A stretch of DNA of 64,000 nt from positions 17,296,587 through 17,360,586 of the forward strand of contig NC_071333.1 in NCBI RefSeq assembly GCF_010183535.1. Direction: 5' to 3'. Position numbers and translations under genes: made by a program. This stretch comes from Caenorhabditis remanei (lineage: Eukaryota > Nematoda > Chromadorea > Rhabditida > Rhabditidae). Below, piece after piece: positions 22,057-34,366 of this stretch. The notes under the pieces are model-generated. The model saw only the letters and a program-made list of their open reading frames with translations. It searched no databases and was not told the DNA's origin. Every line of letters begins with the position of its first letter. Position 1 is the first letter of the stretch.

Positions 22057-25000
22057 TATTGCTGGAATAAGAAATTAATTTTAATGAAATTGTAATAAAA
22101 TAAAATAGCCGTGAAAAAATAAAGGAGAATCAACCCTTATGAAATGGAAAAAATAGGATTTGAAGGAAAGCACGCGCAGAAACAAAACCAGAAGATTATT
22201 TCTACTCGAAAGCTCGCTATTTTGATAATTATTACCTATATGAGGTACCAGTCGCGCATGATCCCAACGAGCAGCGTATAATTTGGAGGAAAGGAATTCG
22301 AAATCTAAGATTTTAGTGAAAATGGCGGTCATTACATGGATAAGCTAGAGACATTTCTCAATTTGAAAACGGAAAAGTATAGATTTGCTGGATTTGTATT
22401 CCAACTTGGAAGAATTCGCCTAAAATGGTCTTAACAGCTCTATGAACTTAAAAGTACTAACTCTAAGAAAAAAAGTCGTCGGCTTTTAGGTTAATTGAAA
22501 AAGTAGACTACGGTGGTTGTTTGATTTGACTTCTAAGCTCCGACTATAAAAATCCAATCAGAACCCAAAAAGATCGTTTCAATTTTTTCTGTGGTCTCAT
22601 GTGTTTTAATCAAAAACTGGCGAGTTTCTGGGGAGTACTTGATACAATTTCATATCAACTTGTTTAAAATGACCGGAGAAAGTAATAAGTATTTTTAATA
22701 ATATAACATCTTGTAATAAATTGATTTTTCGTTGGTTTTCGTAGTTCCTACATGTTAGGATTACTGTGAACTTTGAAAAAGTTGACATTTTTAATAGTTT
22801 TTTTATAGGAGCGCTTCTGTGTCTTAGAGTTGTGTATGTAAAATCTGTATAACTATGATTTTTCTGAAATGCATACGTCAATAACAAAGGTAGTCTATAG
22901 GAAATTGATATATTGCTTGTCTGAGCCAAATTATTTGTAACAAGAGCTGTAGAATAGCAAAAATTTTTGTCGAGTCACCAAAACGGACAGTTTTTATTAT
23001 TCCCATAGAGCCTCACACAGTTCAAATGTCAAATGGAAATTTCTGAAATTCCGTCGAGGAATCCTATAACCAGACATCGCCATGAAAAAGATATGATGTA
23101 TCAATACCCGGATTAACCTTATTGTACTCCGTTTTCTAAAATCGCTATTTTCGAATTATTGTCTGTTGCAATGTTTGCAAGATAAAGACTTCCATTTTAT
23201 GTTTTCTGCAAAATAAAGTGCATGTAACCAGTCTCCAGATACTTTGTTCTCTTCGTCTCGTCATAACCAAGACTATTGAATTATTTATGGATGATGACCA
23301 AGTTTCATATTTTATAAGCCAAAAGCTTTGCAAAAAAGTTTTCTCATATAAGTTTTTTGGCTTTCTTTGAAAAATTCCATATTTTGGAACCCCTATTTTC
23401 CCCAGAATCCCCGCCACCCAAATCTTCCATTTCCTGTCTATTTTTACGTATAAAAAACCAACCACTGCACCTGTTCATATGACATTTTGAGGGAGGGAAA
23501 ATTTACGTGTTTTTTCTTGTGAAAAGAAAAAAAACCCAAATGAGCTGTTTTCTCAAACGGGTAGTTCCTTTTTTTGCTTGTTTTTGACTAACTTTTTAGA
23601 GATTCTGTCTGTTTTTGTTCACATCGTAGCACACATGACTTTTTTGGGTTTATTTTCAGTATTCATACTATAATTTCGTAAGAAAAGGGATACTGTGTAT
23701 ATCTATGACTCGAAATGTGCGATGTTTAGTCCTGTCACTCCCAGACTGTTTGTGAGAGCTAAAAAGAATAAAGAACGTAATATCTGACTGATTATTTATT
23801 ATTCTATTTACTCCCTGTCTGTCAGAATTATAATCCTAATCTCTCCCTATATTTTGTTCTCTCCATGATCTGTTTTCTGCAATAAGTCGTCACCCACAGG
23901 TAACCCAACAGCGTTCTCCAAATTATTCCCCACTAGCTTCCTGTTTTTCGCACATTTTCTTTTCCGACGACCGTGTCAAACTCGATTAGCACGAAAAAAA
24001 AGACATTTATATATTTTTTAGTCGGCGAAATATTCAATGAGCGTATCTTCCCTTTTACTTGATTATTCAGCAAGATGTATGTGAAGTGAGCGAGAGAAAC
24101 GGGAACTAGTTGCTGTACTCTTTCTCACGGGGCTAAGGCTAAAGCTGCGGCTGAAATTATAGTTATTTTGAGAAAAGAATAATCCATGTTTCCCATGCCC
24201 TATTATTTTTGATATCACACCACTCCAGCCCACGCGTGATCTTTCTCTGATCAAAATTTGTGATGAATCATATAAATCATTCGATTTCATCAAACTAAAA
24301 CTTTCGGATAAAACGGCAGAAAATATATTTTTTCTGAAAGACCGAGTCTCCCCTCATTGACTTTATTTTTCCGGTCTCACCAATTATATTATTATGACGT
24401 AAACCGTGAAAAATTTTCAGCTGGCTGTTTTCGCTGAAATTCTTTTCTCTTTTTGTGCCGGTTCGATGGAAAAAAGAAAAAAATTTTGTGCTCCAAAAAA
24501 TACTTCGCGATGTCATTCCATAGATACTCCGCGATATTAAAATGTAAGAACATCAGCGGATAATCTCGGAAAACTTTAAGCCAGACTTTGCGTCAAATCC
24601 AAATCCGTGTTTCATGTAGGTCGGGTGTTATGCTGCTCATAACACATTCCGAGAAATTTCCAATCGAATTTATTTTCTGAGTGATCTATGCAGCTGTATG
24701 AAATATAAAATTAGTATCAGCTATATAACTTCAGCAATTCTTTCTCAGAGTAAAAAGTGATCAAGAATCTCATGAGGCTGGGCAACTTTTTATGTATTCA
24801 TGTAGAAAAATGCGCAAATGTGTTTCTAGAATATTTATTCTATTTCGGTTTTGGTCTTCTGGCTGGTTGGATATTATTTTTCGGAACATACATATTAATC
24901 TTGTCGCGGCGATTTGTTATACTATCATCAAGAATATTCATGGAGAAAAGGAAAAAATTGAGTTTATCGCTCCCATCTTCTTCTACCACACCCTTCCCAT

Positions 25001-27670
25001 CACTTCTCAAACATCATCGACCATGAGTTGGAGAGTGGTGTCGATGGCCCCCAGAAACTTATTTTCTCCTCTTCTCCTTTTCTTTTTTCCATCATTCTAT
25101 CCCTCTTTTCCTATCTTCGGGAGTCGTTTTTCTACTGTGTTTCCTTTCTAAATGCGTCTGTTTCATGGTCCATGTAGGACAAGATGACACGAAGGGAGGA
25201 GAAAAGGCAAATAAGATTTTCAAGAGTTCTTTATCCGCTACACACAAAAAGTGACGTCTTTCTTCTCTCTTCTTCTTGTTCTATTCCATCGTCTCCTTTT
25301 ATTCACAACCCCATCCATTTTTCCATTTCTTTTGGAAACTGGTCAGAGTGACTACCAAATTGGAAAAAAGGAAGGAGGAGGAGGAGTAGAAGGACGTGTC
25401 GAAAACAAACGGTCGGTTGGTTTCGAAATTCGTTGTGGTTGTGTAAAGTGTGAGTGTCACGGAAATTACCATAATTCTATGGTGACGACGACACGACGGC
25501 GATGCGCAGAAACTGCATTGGGACTGCGACGAATCGAATGGACGACCAAATGCTCTTAAAAGCAATCACATTTTCTTTTCCTTACTTATAGTATTGCTTC
25601 AGGGCACGGATTTCTAGAGTCTGGAATATCGGAGATCACGTTAGTCATTAATTGATTCAAAACATCAAGTAACATCCGTTTTTTGACTAATGTGAAAAAA
25701 AACTTTTCTGCATATCTTACTGTCTTTCAAACTCGCTGATTTTCTATTTCACCCAATTACTGTTGTCCCATTTGACACAACGCCGAAAGTTGTTGTTGAC
25801 AATTGTTGGCAGTTGACACCCACCAATTTCCATTTCTATAAGAAGCCATCTTCCACCAGCAAACACGGCTCTCAGATTTCCTTCTGAAAACTTGTGACTG
25901 CCGTTCTAGTTCTAACCATTCATCATCAATTTTTCATTTACATAATCGGATCATACCGGAAATAGACCGATAAACAGTTGTGTGACTATAAATATGAAGG
26001 CATAACTTTCAATGCGCATTTTGAATCCCTGACTTCACACAAAATCACAGTTTCTGATGGCTTATGCTGATTTTGTTTGACGCAAGACCTGATTTTCTAT
26101 GGAAATGTTTGATGCCTCTAACTATGATGACTTTCGTTCGATCACTTTCTAAAAATCCAGATTTGCCTATAATCTATATCACTCGCGGCTACTAAACACG
26201 CAAGGCTGAGTCAGTACGGTAGCTAGACTAAGAATCTTATCAAAACTTTTCTGTTGCTCCTACAAAAGTCACAAAAGTCATCTGGTTTCTCATTTTGCAT
26301 TAAGATACGTCAGGTTCTCGGTAAACATTGCCTGAAAAGCTGAAAACATTAATTAAAAAGAAGAAAGGTCAGATCTCGTGTGGTACAAACATCATCTCTC
26401 TGAAAAAATCTGAGAGAGGGATGGGAAATCTCAGAGAAATCTCAAAGTACCCATGTAATATATTCATATTTCATAAATTTATGTCATCTACTCTTTCCGG
26501 AATGGCTGAATGACTTTCAAAATGTCAAGATTTGCTACGTCTTCCTGGTTAGCATAATCTGAAGATGAAGACCTAGGTCTCATTAAATTTATTGGAGTTA
26601 TTCAAAAACGTATGTTATTTATAATCTGAATTATTGTGAAACCAGGTGTACATATGTAGACAAGTGTAGTCGTAGCCTATGACCAACAGTGAGTTTTCAC
26701 CTGGCCTTCAAATTTGGAAACTAACTTGACTTCTCTAAATTTAAATTTCGCCATTTTTCTTGAATATCTAAAGTTAAGTTCTAACTTTTCTATTCATACC
26801 CTACCAAACTGTTCGAAACCAAATGCAATAAACTGGCTGCACCGAAAAGTTTAATTAAAAACCGAAAAGTGTGGGATATTGGGGGATACTGGTGAAAACG
26901 CGCACGTCTTAGTCATCCCTCCCATCGACCCTTCACGTATTATTTTTGCTTGTTGCCAGACGGACCAAAACCCCGTCTTCGTCGTTTCCCTTTTTCCTCT
27001 TCTTATTCCCCTTCTTCGTTTTTTTTTTGCCCGCTCTTCTCCTCCCATTTCATTCTTCTTCTCCGCCCTCTCCACCCTCTATGCTTGGTTCTTCTCTTCT
27101 CAATATTCACTACATGCCTCCCTTTCCCTTCTCTTTTCTTCTCCCGCCTCCTCTTTCCTTCTCCCCTCCCCCTTGTCAACCAACCGCCATGACTTTTTTC
27201 TTCGCCTTGGTTTGTCCCCACAATGTCTCATTAGTTAGTTTTTCAAATTTTCAATCGTTACTCTAATCGTTTTGGTCTCTTATATTCTCACTGTCTGATA
27301 ATTGTATGATTACTTTCTGATCTTTGTATGACTTCAGACTTCAGATATATCATGTAGCTACAAATGAACTAATTATAAGGGTGTTTGTTTTTTTCTTTTT
27401 TTCCAGTGATCCTCTAGGGAGAAATAATTAACCAAGTTTGCAGAAGGGTTTTTTCCTTTAAAAAAAATTCAGAGAATAGCAAAAAGAGCCTCATACCGCA
27501 TCCAAACTCCATCTCATTTATGGTCTATTATATTCAATTTCGTAGCATTTCACATATTCATAATTTATGTTTCTTGGTATTCTTGAATCACGCACGTATT
27601 TTCGTATTACTAGTTGTCAGTTCCCAGTTTCCAACATTCTAATTATTATTTCCAGATTTTTCAATTCAAC
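22057..27670. other. Spacer upstream of the PKI-like gene; no convincing gene
   Basis: I found no exon chain with matching phases. Open frames at 24.75-25.15 kb encode hydrophobic stretches but lack credible start and splice context. The segment 26930-27190 is an almost pure pyrimidine tract that opens all frames on the plus strand; the resulting Ser/Pro/Phe-rich frames are artefacts. The last 1 kb is the likely promoter of the PKI-like gene. Confidence 0.45.
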
Positions 27671-28750
27671 ATGGGAGAACTCGAAGTTCCAGAAAGAGAA
27701 CTCGAATATTTCGCGACTTCGGCACGAGCTGGACGCCGTAATGCACTTCCGGAGATTGAGGTGAGCCATTTATCTAAGAAGTGCTCTTTGAGCAGTAATT
27801 ATAAACCTATGAACCCACGCCCTTGTTGGTTTGAACTGTGTCTTTCTTGTCTGCTTACGTCGTTTACGTGAAACCTGAAACCTTTCTGCACGCAATACTA
27901 CCTGATAAGCGGTACACATTTTTGGTGGAAAATATCCAAACAAATTTTTCGAATTCGGTGGCAAATTTTCAATGTCAAAATAGAATAAAGTTGTACGACA
28001 GGTAGGCAGGAAACAGAAAGTGGTAGCATTTTCTGGTTCAGTACTCCCAATTTCTAACTTTACTGGTTTTTGCTTTTTCACGTTGCTTTTTTGAAATTTC
28101 CAAAATATTGTTTATTTTTAGATTGTATTGTGGGTTTTTTGGGAAGAAAGGAAGAAAAAGAAAAAAGGAGAAAATCCTTCTTCTAATCTCAGACCGCATC
28201 TTTTCCACCTCATTTTTGTTGCGTTAGCTTTCTTGAAAACGGAAAACAAAATTATTAATGGGAAATAAAAATCAAAACCTGATCAACGAGGAGCACCACA
28301 ATTTTTTTCTTATCAATCTTCGCCGCTTTCATTTGCAAAAATGTCGCCTTCTTCAAGATATGACGTCAAAATTATGCGCTTGTTCAGCTCCTTCTTTCCA
28401 CCACAAACATGTCTAGTATAGAGTTACCAGAGAAAACTGAAATTCGAGAGCCATAATGGGATCATTTTCTGCTTTTCTTCAATGCATATGCCACATGATT
28501 CATTGAGATGGAAAAATAATAATAAAATAATTATTTTCTTGGTTTTCAGGTGGAAATAAATGATCCGGACGCTGCGAAACTGGCTGAACGAATTTCAGAT
28601 ATGACAGCTCATTGCGATGAGACAGCTGATTCTCAGAACCAACCAGGTACAGTCTAGACTTTTGTACAATTTTGTAATCCTATAGATTTTCAAGTGTAAA
28701 AAAAAAATTGAATTTCAGGACCATCACAACCGCCGCAGAAAAAGTCGTAA
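27671..28750 (+). CDS. PKI-like heat-stable inhibitor of protein kinase A
   Basis: Three exons (27671-27760, 28550-28646, 28719-28750) give 72 residues; vertebrate PKIs have about 76. Residues 13-26 read YFATSARAGRRNAL. Phe14, Arg19, Gly21, Arg22-Arg23, Asn24 and Ala25 match in kind and spacing the PKI segment that binds the PKA catalytic cleft, with Ala in place of the phosphorylated Ser. A Leu/Ile/Met-bearing helix (residues about 37-46, KLAERISDM) sits where PKIs carry their nuclear export signal. The protein should bind free PKA catalytic subunit, block it and possibly export it from the nucleus. A TTTCCAG acceptor 15 nt before the ATG fits SL1 trans-splicing. The first intron is long (789 bp). 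Identity rests on motif spacing; I do not recall the gene name. Confidence 0.8.
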
Positions 28751-31106
28751 CAAAACGTTCCGCAACATAAAACAAGACGCGGCGATCAAACATCGAAAGT
28801 TGCTGTAATGATTGTAACAATTTTTGAATTTCCAACATTTTTTCCAACAACTGACATCACATCTGCAAATGTTATGTTTACAAAACTTTTATTTTTTTTC
28901 AAACTGCACCAGTTTTCTTAAAAAAAGCGGATTATTGTTTTGGAGGAGTAAATGATACTTGGAACTTGTTTCCTTTGATTTCAAATCTGATTTGAATTTC
29001 GAAAATTGAAAAGTACAGTACCTATGACTCACCTCCAAGACCTTAACCTAGTTTTTTTTGCTACCACCTGCATAATTGTAGTCCTACTTGTATGTTCATC
29101 CCAGTTACCACCAAACCACTCAAAGATTTTCTCGCTTTGATTATTTCCACTTTGTCTTCTCCTCTGATGATTCACTCTTCCACACCTGTTGTTTCTCTTC
29201 CCAGTCACCGTTTTCCATAACAGTCTAATCTATCACGGGTTTTTTTGATCTTCGTTACCTTCCTCTTTAAATCTTAAAACACAAAGTCCAGTTAAAACAC
29301 TTTCTTCATTTCACTCCGCACAATATTTAGATTACAATGTATCTCTTTCCCTTCGCTATTCACATTCCTTTACACAATTTTACGCTTCGTTTTCTGAAAG
29401 CTTATTTAATTGAGTATGTATCGTCTAATGAAGTTTCTGAATGAAGCTATATACATCCCAGTGCCATTGAACAAAAACCACTAAAAAAGTGGTATAGCCG
29501 AGTTTTTTAGAGCTCCCAACGGAGCAATTTTTCAAAGGTGTGACCTCGTACACTACACACAAACTACGTGACAATGACATATGACGTAGCAGAAAAAGAA
29601 AACAGATGGGAAGGAGAAAGATGAAATTTTTGAAACAAGTTCACACACCCACCCGCTTCAAAATGAGATTTCTTCCTATATCCCTTTCGTCACAACAACT
29701 TTTAAAGAGCACACGGGGTAGCAACACTCAGAACTCAAAAAAGATACTGTACCCATCATGAAATCCAGGTCAAAGTTACGTAGTGAGACACGTTAATCCC
29801 TATGCTAGCATAATTGATTCCTCCGGAAATCCTAGCGCTTCCGGTTTTAGCAGATAATCCGCCAACAGGAAAACAGGCAGATCATTTCTAGTTCAATAGA
29901 TTCCGGTTAGAAAAACAACTCAAATATGAAATTTGTCTGGTTTAGAATATGAAAATCAGTTCAGGGAGCTAGAAAAAGAGACCAGTTTTTGAAAGTTAAT
30001 GGTTCTATAAAGTCAAGATTTTAAATTTGAGATTATGTGAAATGTTTTCAGTAGGATTTGTAGTTTCATGGAGGAAGTCAGAAACATTCAATTTTTGTAC
30101 CTTGATCCAAGTTCATTATGAAAATCAGAAGATTACTCCCAGGTCAGAGATACAATCCATTTGGCTGCAAGTGAAATTTGCATTCTTTAATCTGTCAAGT
30201 AGTAGATAATATTTAGTGTTTCTGGATCCCGCAATTTTCATACTTGGTTATGACATTAAGCATTTTTCATTCAGATTTTAAATTTGAAACTATGTGAGAT
30301 ACTTTAAGCTTTAAATTTGAAAGATTTGTTTTCTCATGCAAAAAGTCAGAGGCACTCAATATTTATAACTTGATCCGAGTTCAGTAAAAATTCAGGAGAC
30401 TACTTCCCGGTCAGAGATACAATTCTTTTGGCTGCAAGAAAAACATTCGGATTCTTTGATCAGTCAAGTAGTAGATAATATGTAGTAGTTCTAGATCCCC
30501 CAATGTTTATACTTGATTTTGACACTTTGACATTATAGTACCCCCATATCACTCTCCACATGAAGAAATACTACGTGCTTCCCAGAAGAGCCACATTGTT
30601 TATTTTGGCAGCTTTTGATTTTCCATAGTAATTCTTCTCAACAAAACAGACGCATGACCTCCTTCAGAGATGTCACATAGCCCGTCAATCACATTGTTTG
30701 CAACAATATTGTTCAGTTTTATTACTTGCCGCTTTTGATGCAAAAACGAAAGAAAGAAGTGAGTGAACGTGTGTGGAATGGAATTTACAATTTACAATTG
30801 AAAACGGGGAGAGGAATGAATGAAACGAAAGGGAAACACATTTGTTTCTTTTGACTTTTGATTTATGTGGGAGGTTTTGATGGGATCGAAATACGGAATA
30901 CTCGGAACGACAGGAATTTGTGGAATGATATTCTAAGGGAAGGGAAAGGAACAACAACAATCGGGAACCGGTAACTATTGTTGAACAACGGAGAAAAAAG
31001 AAGAAGTTGATAGCCCATTTTGCGGTGAAGGTTATAAATTATGAAATCTTGATAAATTGATTATAGTTGACAGATAGGACGAAATAGGAACAATTCTTCC
31101 GTTTTG
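28751..31106. other. Spacer with a tandem duplication
   Basis: Lies between the PKI-like gene (+) and the transporter (-), which converge. The notable content is the two-copy repeat at 30016-30530. No gene pattern otherwise. Confidence 0.45.
30016..30530. repeat. Two-copy tandem duplication, unit about 257 bp
   Basis: Both copies start AGATTTTAAATTTGA (30016 and 30273) and share GGTCAGAGATACAAT, TTTGGCTGCAAG and GTCAAGTAGTAGATAATAT in the same order. Divergence is moderate, so the duplication is not recent. Non-coding. Confidence 0.85.
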
Positions 31107-34100
31107 TTATTCATCATTCATCTCGTTGGCGTCCTTATCTTTGTCGTCGGGTAGGAAGATAACAATAACAATCAACTGAAATTGTCTTTTTTGTATGATT
31201 TTTTTAAAGGGAATATACAATGTACCTGGATCAACAAAAGAAAAGCAAAAACAACGCTCGGTATGACCTGATCATAGATTCGGAAGTAGACAATCTGGAA
31301 TAGTTTTTTGTTAGAAAATCAAAAAAGTTAAGACAAAATTTCCTACCAATGGCGCCATAACGGAACCAAATCTCCCTCCGGCATTGCACACTCCCCTGGC
31401 CATGCTTCTAACAGAGGTCGGGAAGAGTTCGGCCGAGTAGAGGTGATTGATCTTCCACGTTGGGTCAATTCCACCAGAAACTATCAACGTGAATACAGTA
31501 TACGCCCAATGCAGCCAGGAGATCTCGAAGTACTGACTGGAAATTAATTGATGTGATGTTTCAAAAATGTTGGAAACTTTTAAGTTTCGTCTCTTTTTTT
31601 GATCATATTTCTCCTAGACACCCAAATCTGAGGAAGGTGTTTATATTTTTGAATAGCCAACACAGATATGTATCTTATGGTCAAACATTTTCTATGGTCC
31701 GCAGTACTTACAAGGGAAGTATTTGGAGAAGACACTTTCAAACGCCACCGCGCGGTTTTCCTGTGCTCGTACGTCGCAAAAATAAGAATATCTTGCGTAT
31801 ACTACTTGTCGATTTGGTATTCCACGTGAAAAAGCATATCTACATAAAACGTTTGAGAGCTCATAACTCGGTTCGCAGAGATATTTAGCAGATTTTGTCT
31901 CCAGAAACTGACTCCCCGTGGTCGAAAATATCTATAACCAAATTTTCAAGACATTTGAAAGTGGCGTCTCCTAAGACTTCTCTTGTTAGACTAGCCCAAA
32001 AATCCAAAAACCGTGAAAACAATGAGAAATTTTTCAAAAAATGTTTTTTCTATATGATGCAAGAGGAAATTAGTTGTAATTTTTTGAAAATCGTATCGAT
32101 AGGTCAAAGGATGCGGAGCCTAGTGAGGTATAGAAAAATATTCTTAGAATTCTTAGGGTACTAACATATCAAAAAATCAGTCAAAATGAGTTTGTTTGGC
32201 TCAAAACCTACATTGGCAACATCAAAACAGCAGCAAGGAAGCATGTTCCAACTGATAGAATTGCAATGATCCGTTTGGTAACAAATCTGTTGAGCACGAA
32301 CGGAACGAATCCTAACACAAACTTCATAACTCCCATCATTGCCATATTGGAATAACGGTTTCCTGGTAAGACGTCAAGGGAGAAGTAATATCCGAAGGAG
32401 ACAATTGAAGAAGCTAGAAATGAGTAGCACATCACTCCGGTCAGCTTTCGCAATTTCGAATTTCTGAATTTAAACTCTTTTTTTTCTATATGTATTACAA
32501 AGTGCTACTCTCACTTGTATAGTGTCTTCCATGTTTTCTTTTCCTCGGTATGCGTGGGCACACTGAACCCAAGAATTTCATACCATTCCATAAGAATGAT
32601 ATCATCTTGATCTATATCTCTCTTTCCGTTCTTCAATGTTATTTCAGCGGCAATTCTCTTGGCTTCTAGATGCCTTCCATTAGCAGATAACCATCTGCAA
32701 CTCTCGAAACACGTGAGATACTGAAATTTGTTGTTTGATATGCATGGAAAATGACATCATGATATCTTACTAAGAGAATTGTCAGGAAAATACCAATTAT
32801 TGCAGAAATGACATGATATCCGAACCAATATTGGGTGGTTCTGGCAATGATTGCAGTGGCGGTCTGAAAACATCCGGGTCAGTGACTCATAGAACAATTA
32901 CCTCTGGAATTTACCATAGATAGACTCCACCCATTGAATGACACAACTAATAGACGAGACTTTGCTAGCTCGAATGCTTCTGTCAGAATCACGAAGTTTG
33001 TCACCATGTATCCGCCACAGAAAACGCCCATAAGGAAAAGAACACCACAGATGACACACCAATAAAGTTTACTCGTGAAGATGAGAACGAAGTGTCCGAG
33101 AGAAACCATCAGTAGGCAAGCTATAAAAAATTGTGAGCTTTTCCATAACTTCTCATAAAAGTACTCACTAAGAAAAACTGGTTTTCTGCCCATTTTATCC
33201 GAAAGGAAGCCAAAAAAGAATGATCCAATAAGTGCTCCCCACATTAGCAGGCTTGACAGGTATGTGGTAATTGAATCTTCTCTACAAGCCTTTCCATGTT
33301 CCACAGTAAGAGAATAGAACTCCGCCATGGGATTTTGAACCCAGAATGCCTCGGATATTTGTGTTTGATTGCACCAAGCCTAAAACAAATGTGTTTCATC
33401 AAAAACGTTAAGTAAAAGTTGTGTGTACCTTTGAAGGTTCCGAAAATGTGGATATCAGCATGGCAGCGGCGACAGGAATGTATCCAAGTTGAGTGAGTAT
33501 GAGAAGACGAATTTCGTAGAGACTGTAACAAATCATATTGTAACTGGTTATAGTTTTTATGAGGAAATATTGTTCTGGTTAAAGAAATGAAAGGATAGTC
33601 TTAAGAAGTATTTGGTGACGCTACTTTCAAACGATCTATAAATATGGTTTTAGGTACTTTCGACTACGAGGAATCTATTTCTGCAGTCAAAACCCGCTAA
33701 ATGTCTCTGCGAGCCAAGTTGTGAGTTCTCAAACTTATCATATGGTTATGCTTTTTCGCATCTCTTTTTTTTTGGGTTTTTTTTCCATTTTATTGTTCTC
33801 TCAGTTCGTAAGCAACTGCAGCTATGCAAAGAGGAACAGAGACAACAATTTTAAAAAACACGAAGAGAAAAGAGGGTCAGGGCCAAACCATGGTCCCACT
33901 TACCCCAACACCGACCCAGTACCACTAAACCACTCGTACGTTGGAAAAAGACAAAAATCTTTGCTTTGGAATTCCATGTGAAAAAGCTCCACCATAGGAA
34001 AAGTTTGAGAGCTCATACCTCGGTTTGCAGGCACCTTTAGCCGATTTTGATGGCAGAAATTGACTCCCCCTAGTCAAAAGTACCTATAACTAAATTTATA

Positions 34101-34366
34101 GATCGTTTGAAAGTAGCGTCACCAATTAATGAATCTCACCTTCCTGGCCAGCTATTATTCAAGTCTTTTTTTCCATTTCTATCCCCCAATATCTTTCATA
34201 TTTTATGACCGAACAGTTGAAACACCCCAACTTACCCAAAATCATCTTTCATAGTCTTCCGGGGTTCTGACAACGAGAAGACCTCTCTATTCTTCCTGCT
34301 TTCCTTACTCACATCTTCCGAAGACACTGAGTTGACTTCCAGCCGAATGCTCTCCTCCTCTTTCAT
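31107..34366 (-). CDS. SLC22/SV2-like major facilitator transporter
   Basis: Ten exons, 5' to 3': 34366-34236, 33522-33429, 33379-33169, 33120-32915, 32863-32771, 32720-32515, 32463-32212, 31536-31347, 31294-31226, 31175-31107, giving 506 residues, usual for the family. A Ser/Glu-rich cytoplasmic N-terminus (about 43 aa) precedes TM1. A Cys-containing extracellular loop lies between TM1 and TM2 (residues about 70-110), as in organic cation transporters. The MFS signature DKMGRK is at 136-141, then ESCRWL after TM6 and SAELFPTSVRS before TM11. The C-terminus is short and acidic. It probably moves an organic ion or metabolite across a membrane; the substrate cannot be read from sequence. An acceptor lies 1 nt before the ATG (TTTTCAG|A ATG). 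Introns 1 (713 bp) and 7 (675 bp) are inflated by related transposon remnants; the other introns are about 50 bp. Confidence 0.9.
31722..31974. mobile_element. MITE remnant in intron 7 of the transporter gene
   Basis: The left end TTTGGAGAAGACACTTTCAAA and right end TTTGAAAGTGGCGTCTCCTAA are imperfect inverted repeats with TA on both flanks. The right arm (about 31815-31970) is clearly homologous to the right arm of the element at 33612-34125, sharing GTTTGAGAGCTCATA and AACTGACTCCCC-like stretches. Confidence 0.65.
33612..34125. mobile_element. 514-bp MITE in intron 1 of the transporter gene
   Basis: The terminal repeats are long and well kept: TTGGTGACGCTACTTTCAAA at 33612 and its exact complement ending at 34125, with homology continuing for over 100 bp inward on each side. 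TA dinucleotides flank both ends, which suggests a Tc1/mariner-type TA target. No transposase frame. Confidence 0.75.

Noticed and set aside
24757..25151. Hydrophobic open frames as a membrane-protein gene
   Set aside because: No acceptable start context, no exon with matching phase, and the downstream half runs into a pyrimidine-rich tract.
26879..27266. Overlapping open frames of 80-119 codons on the plus strand
   Set aside because: They sit in an almost pure pyrimidine tract where every frame is open. The predicted proteins are Ser/Phe/Pro/Leu low complexity with no splice partners.
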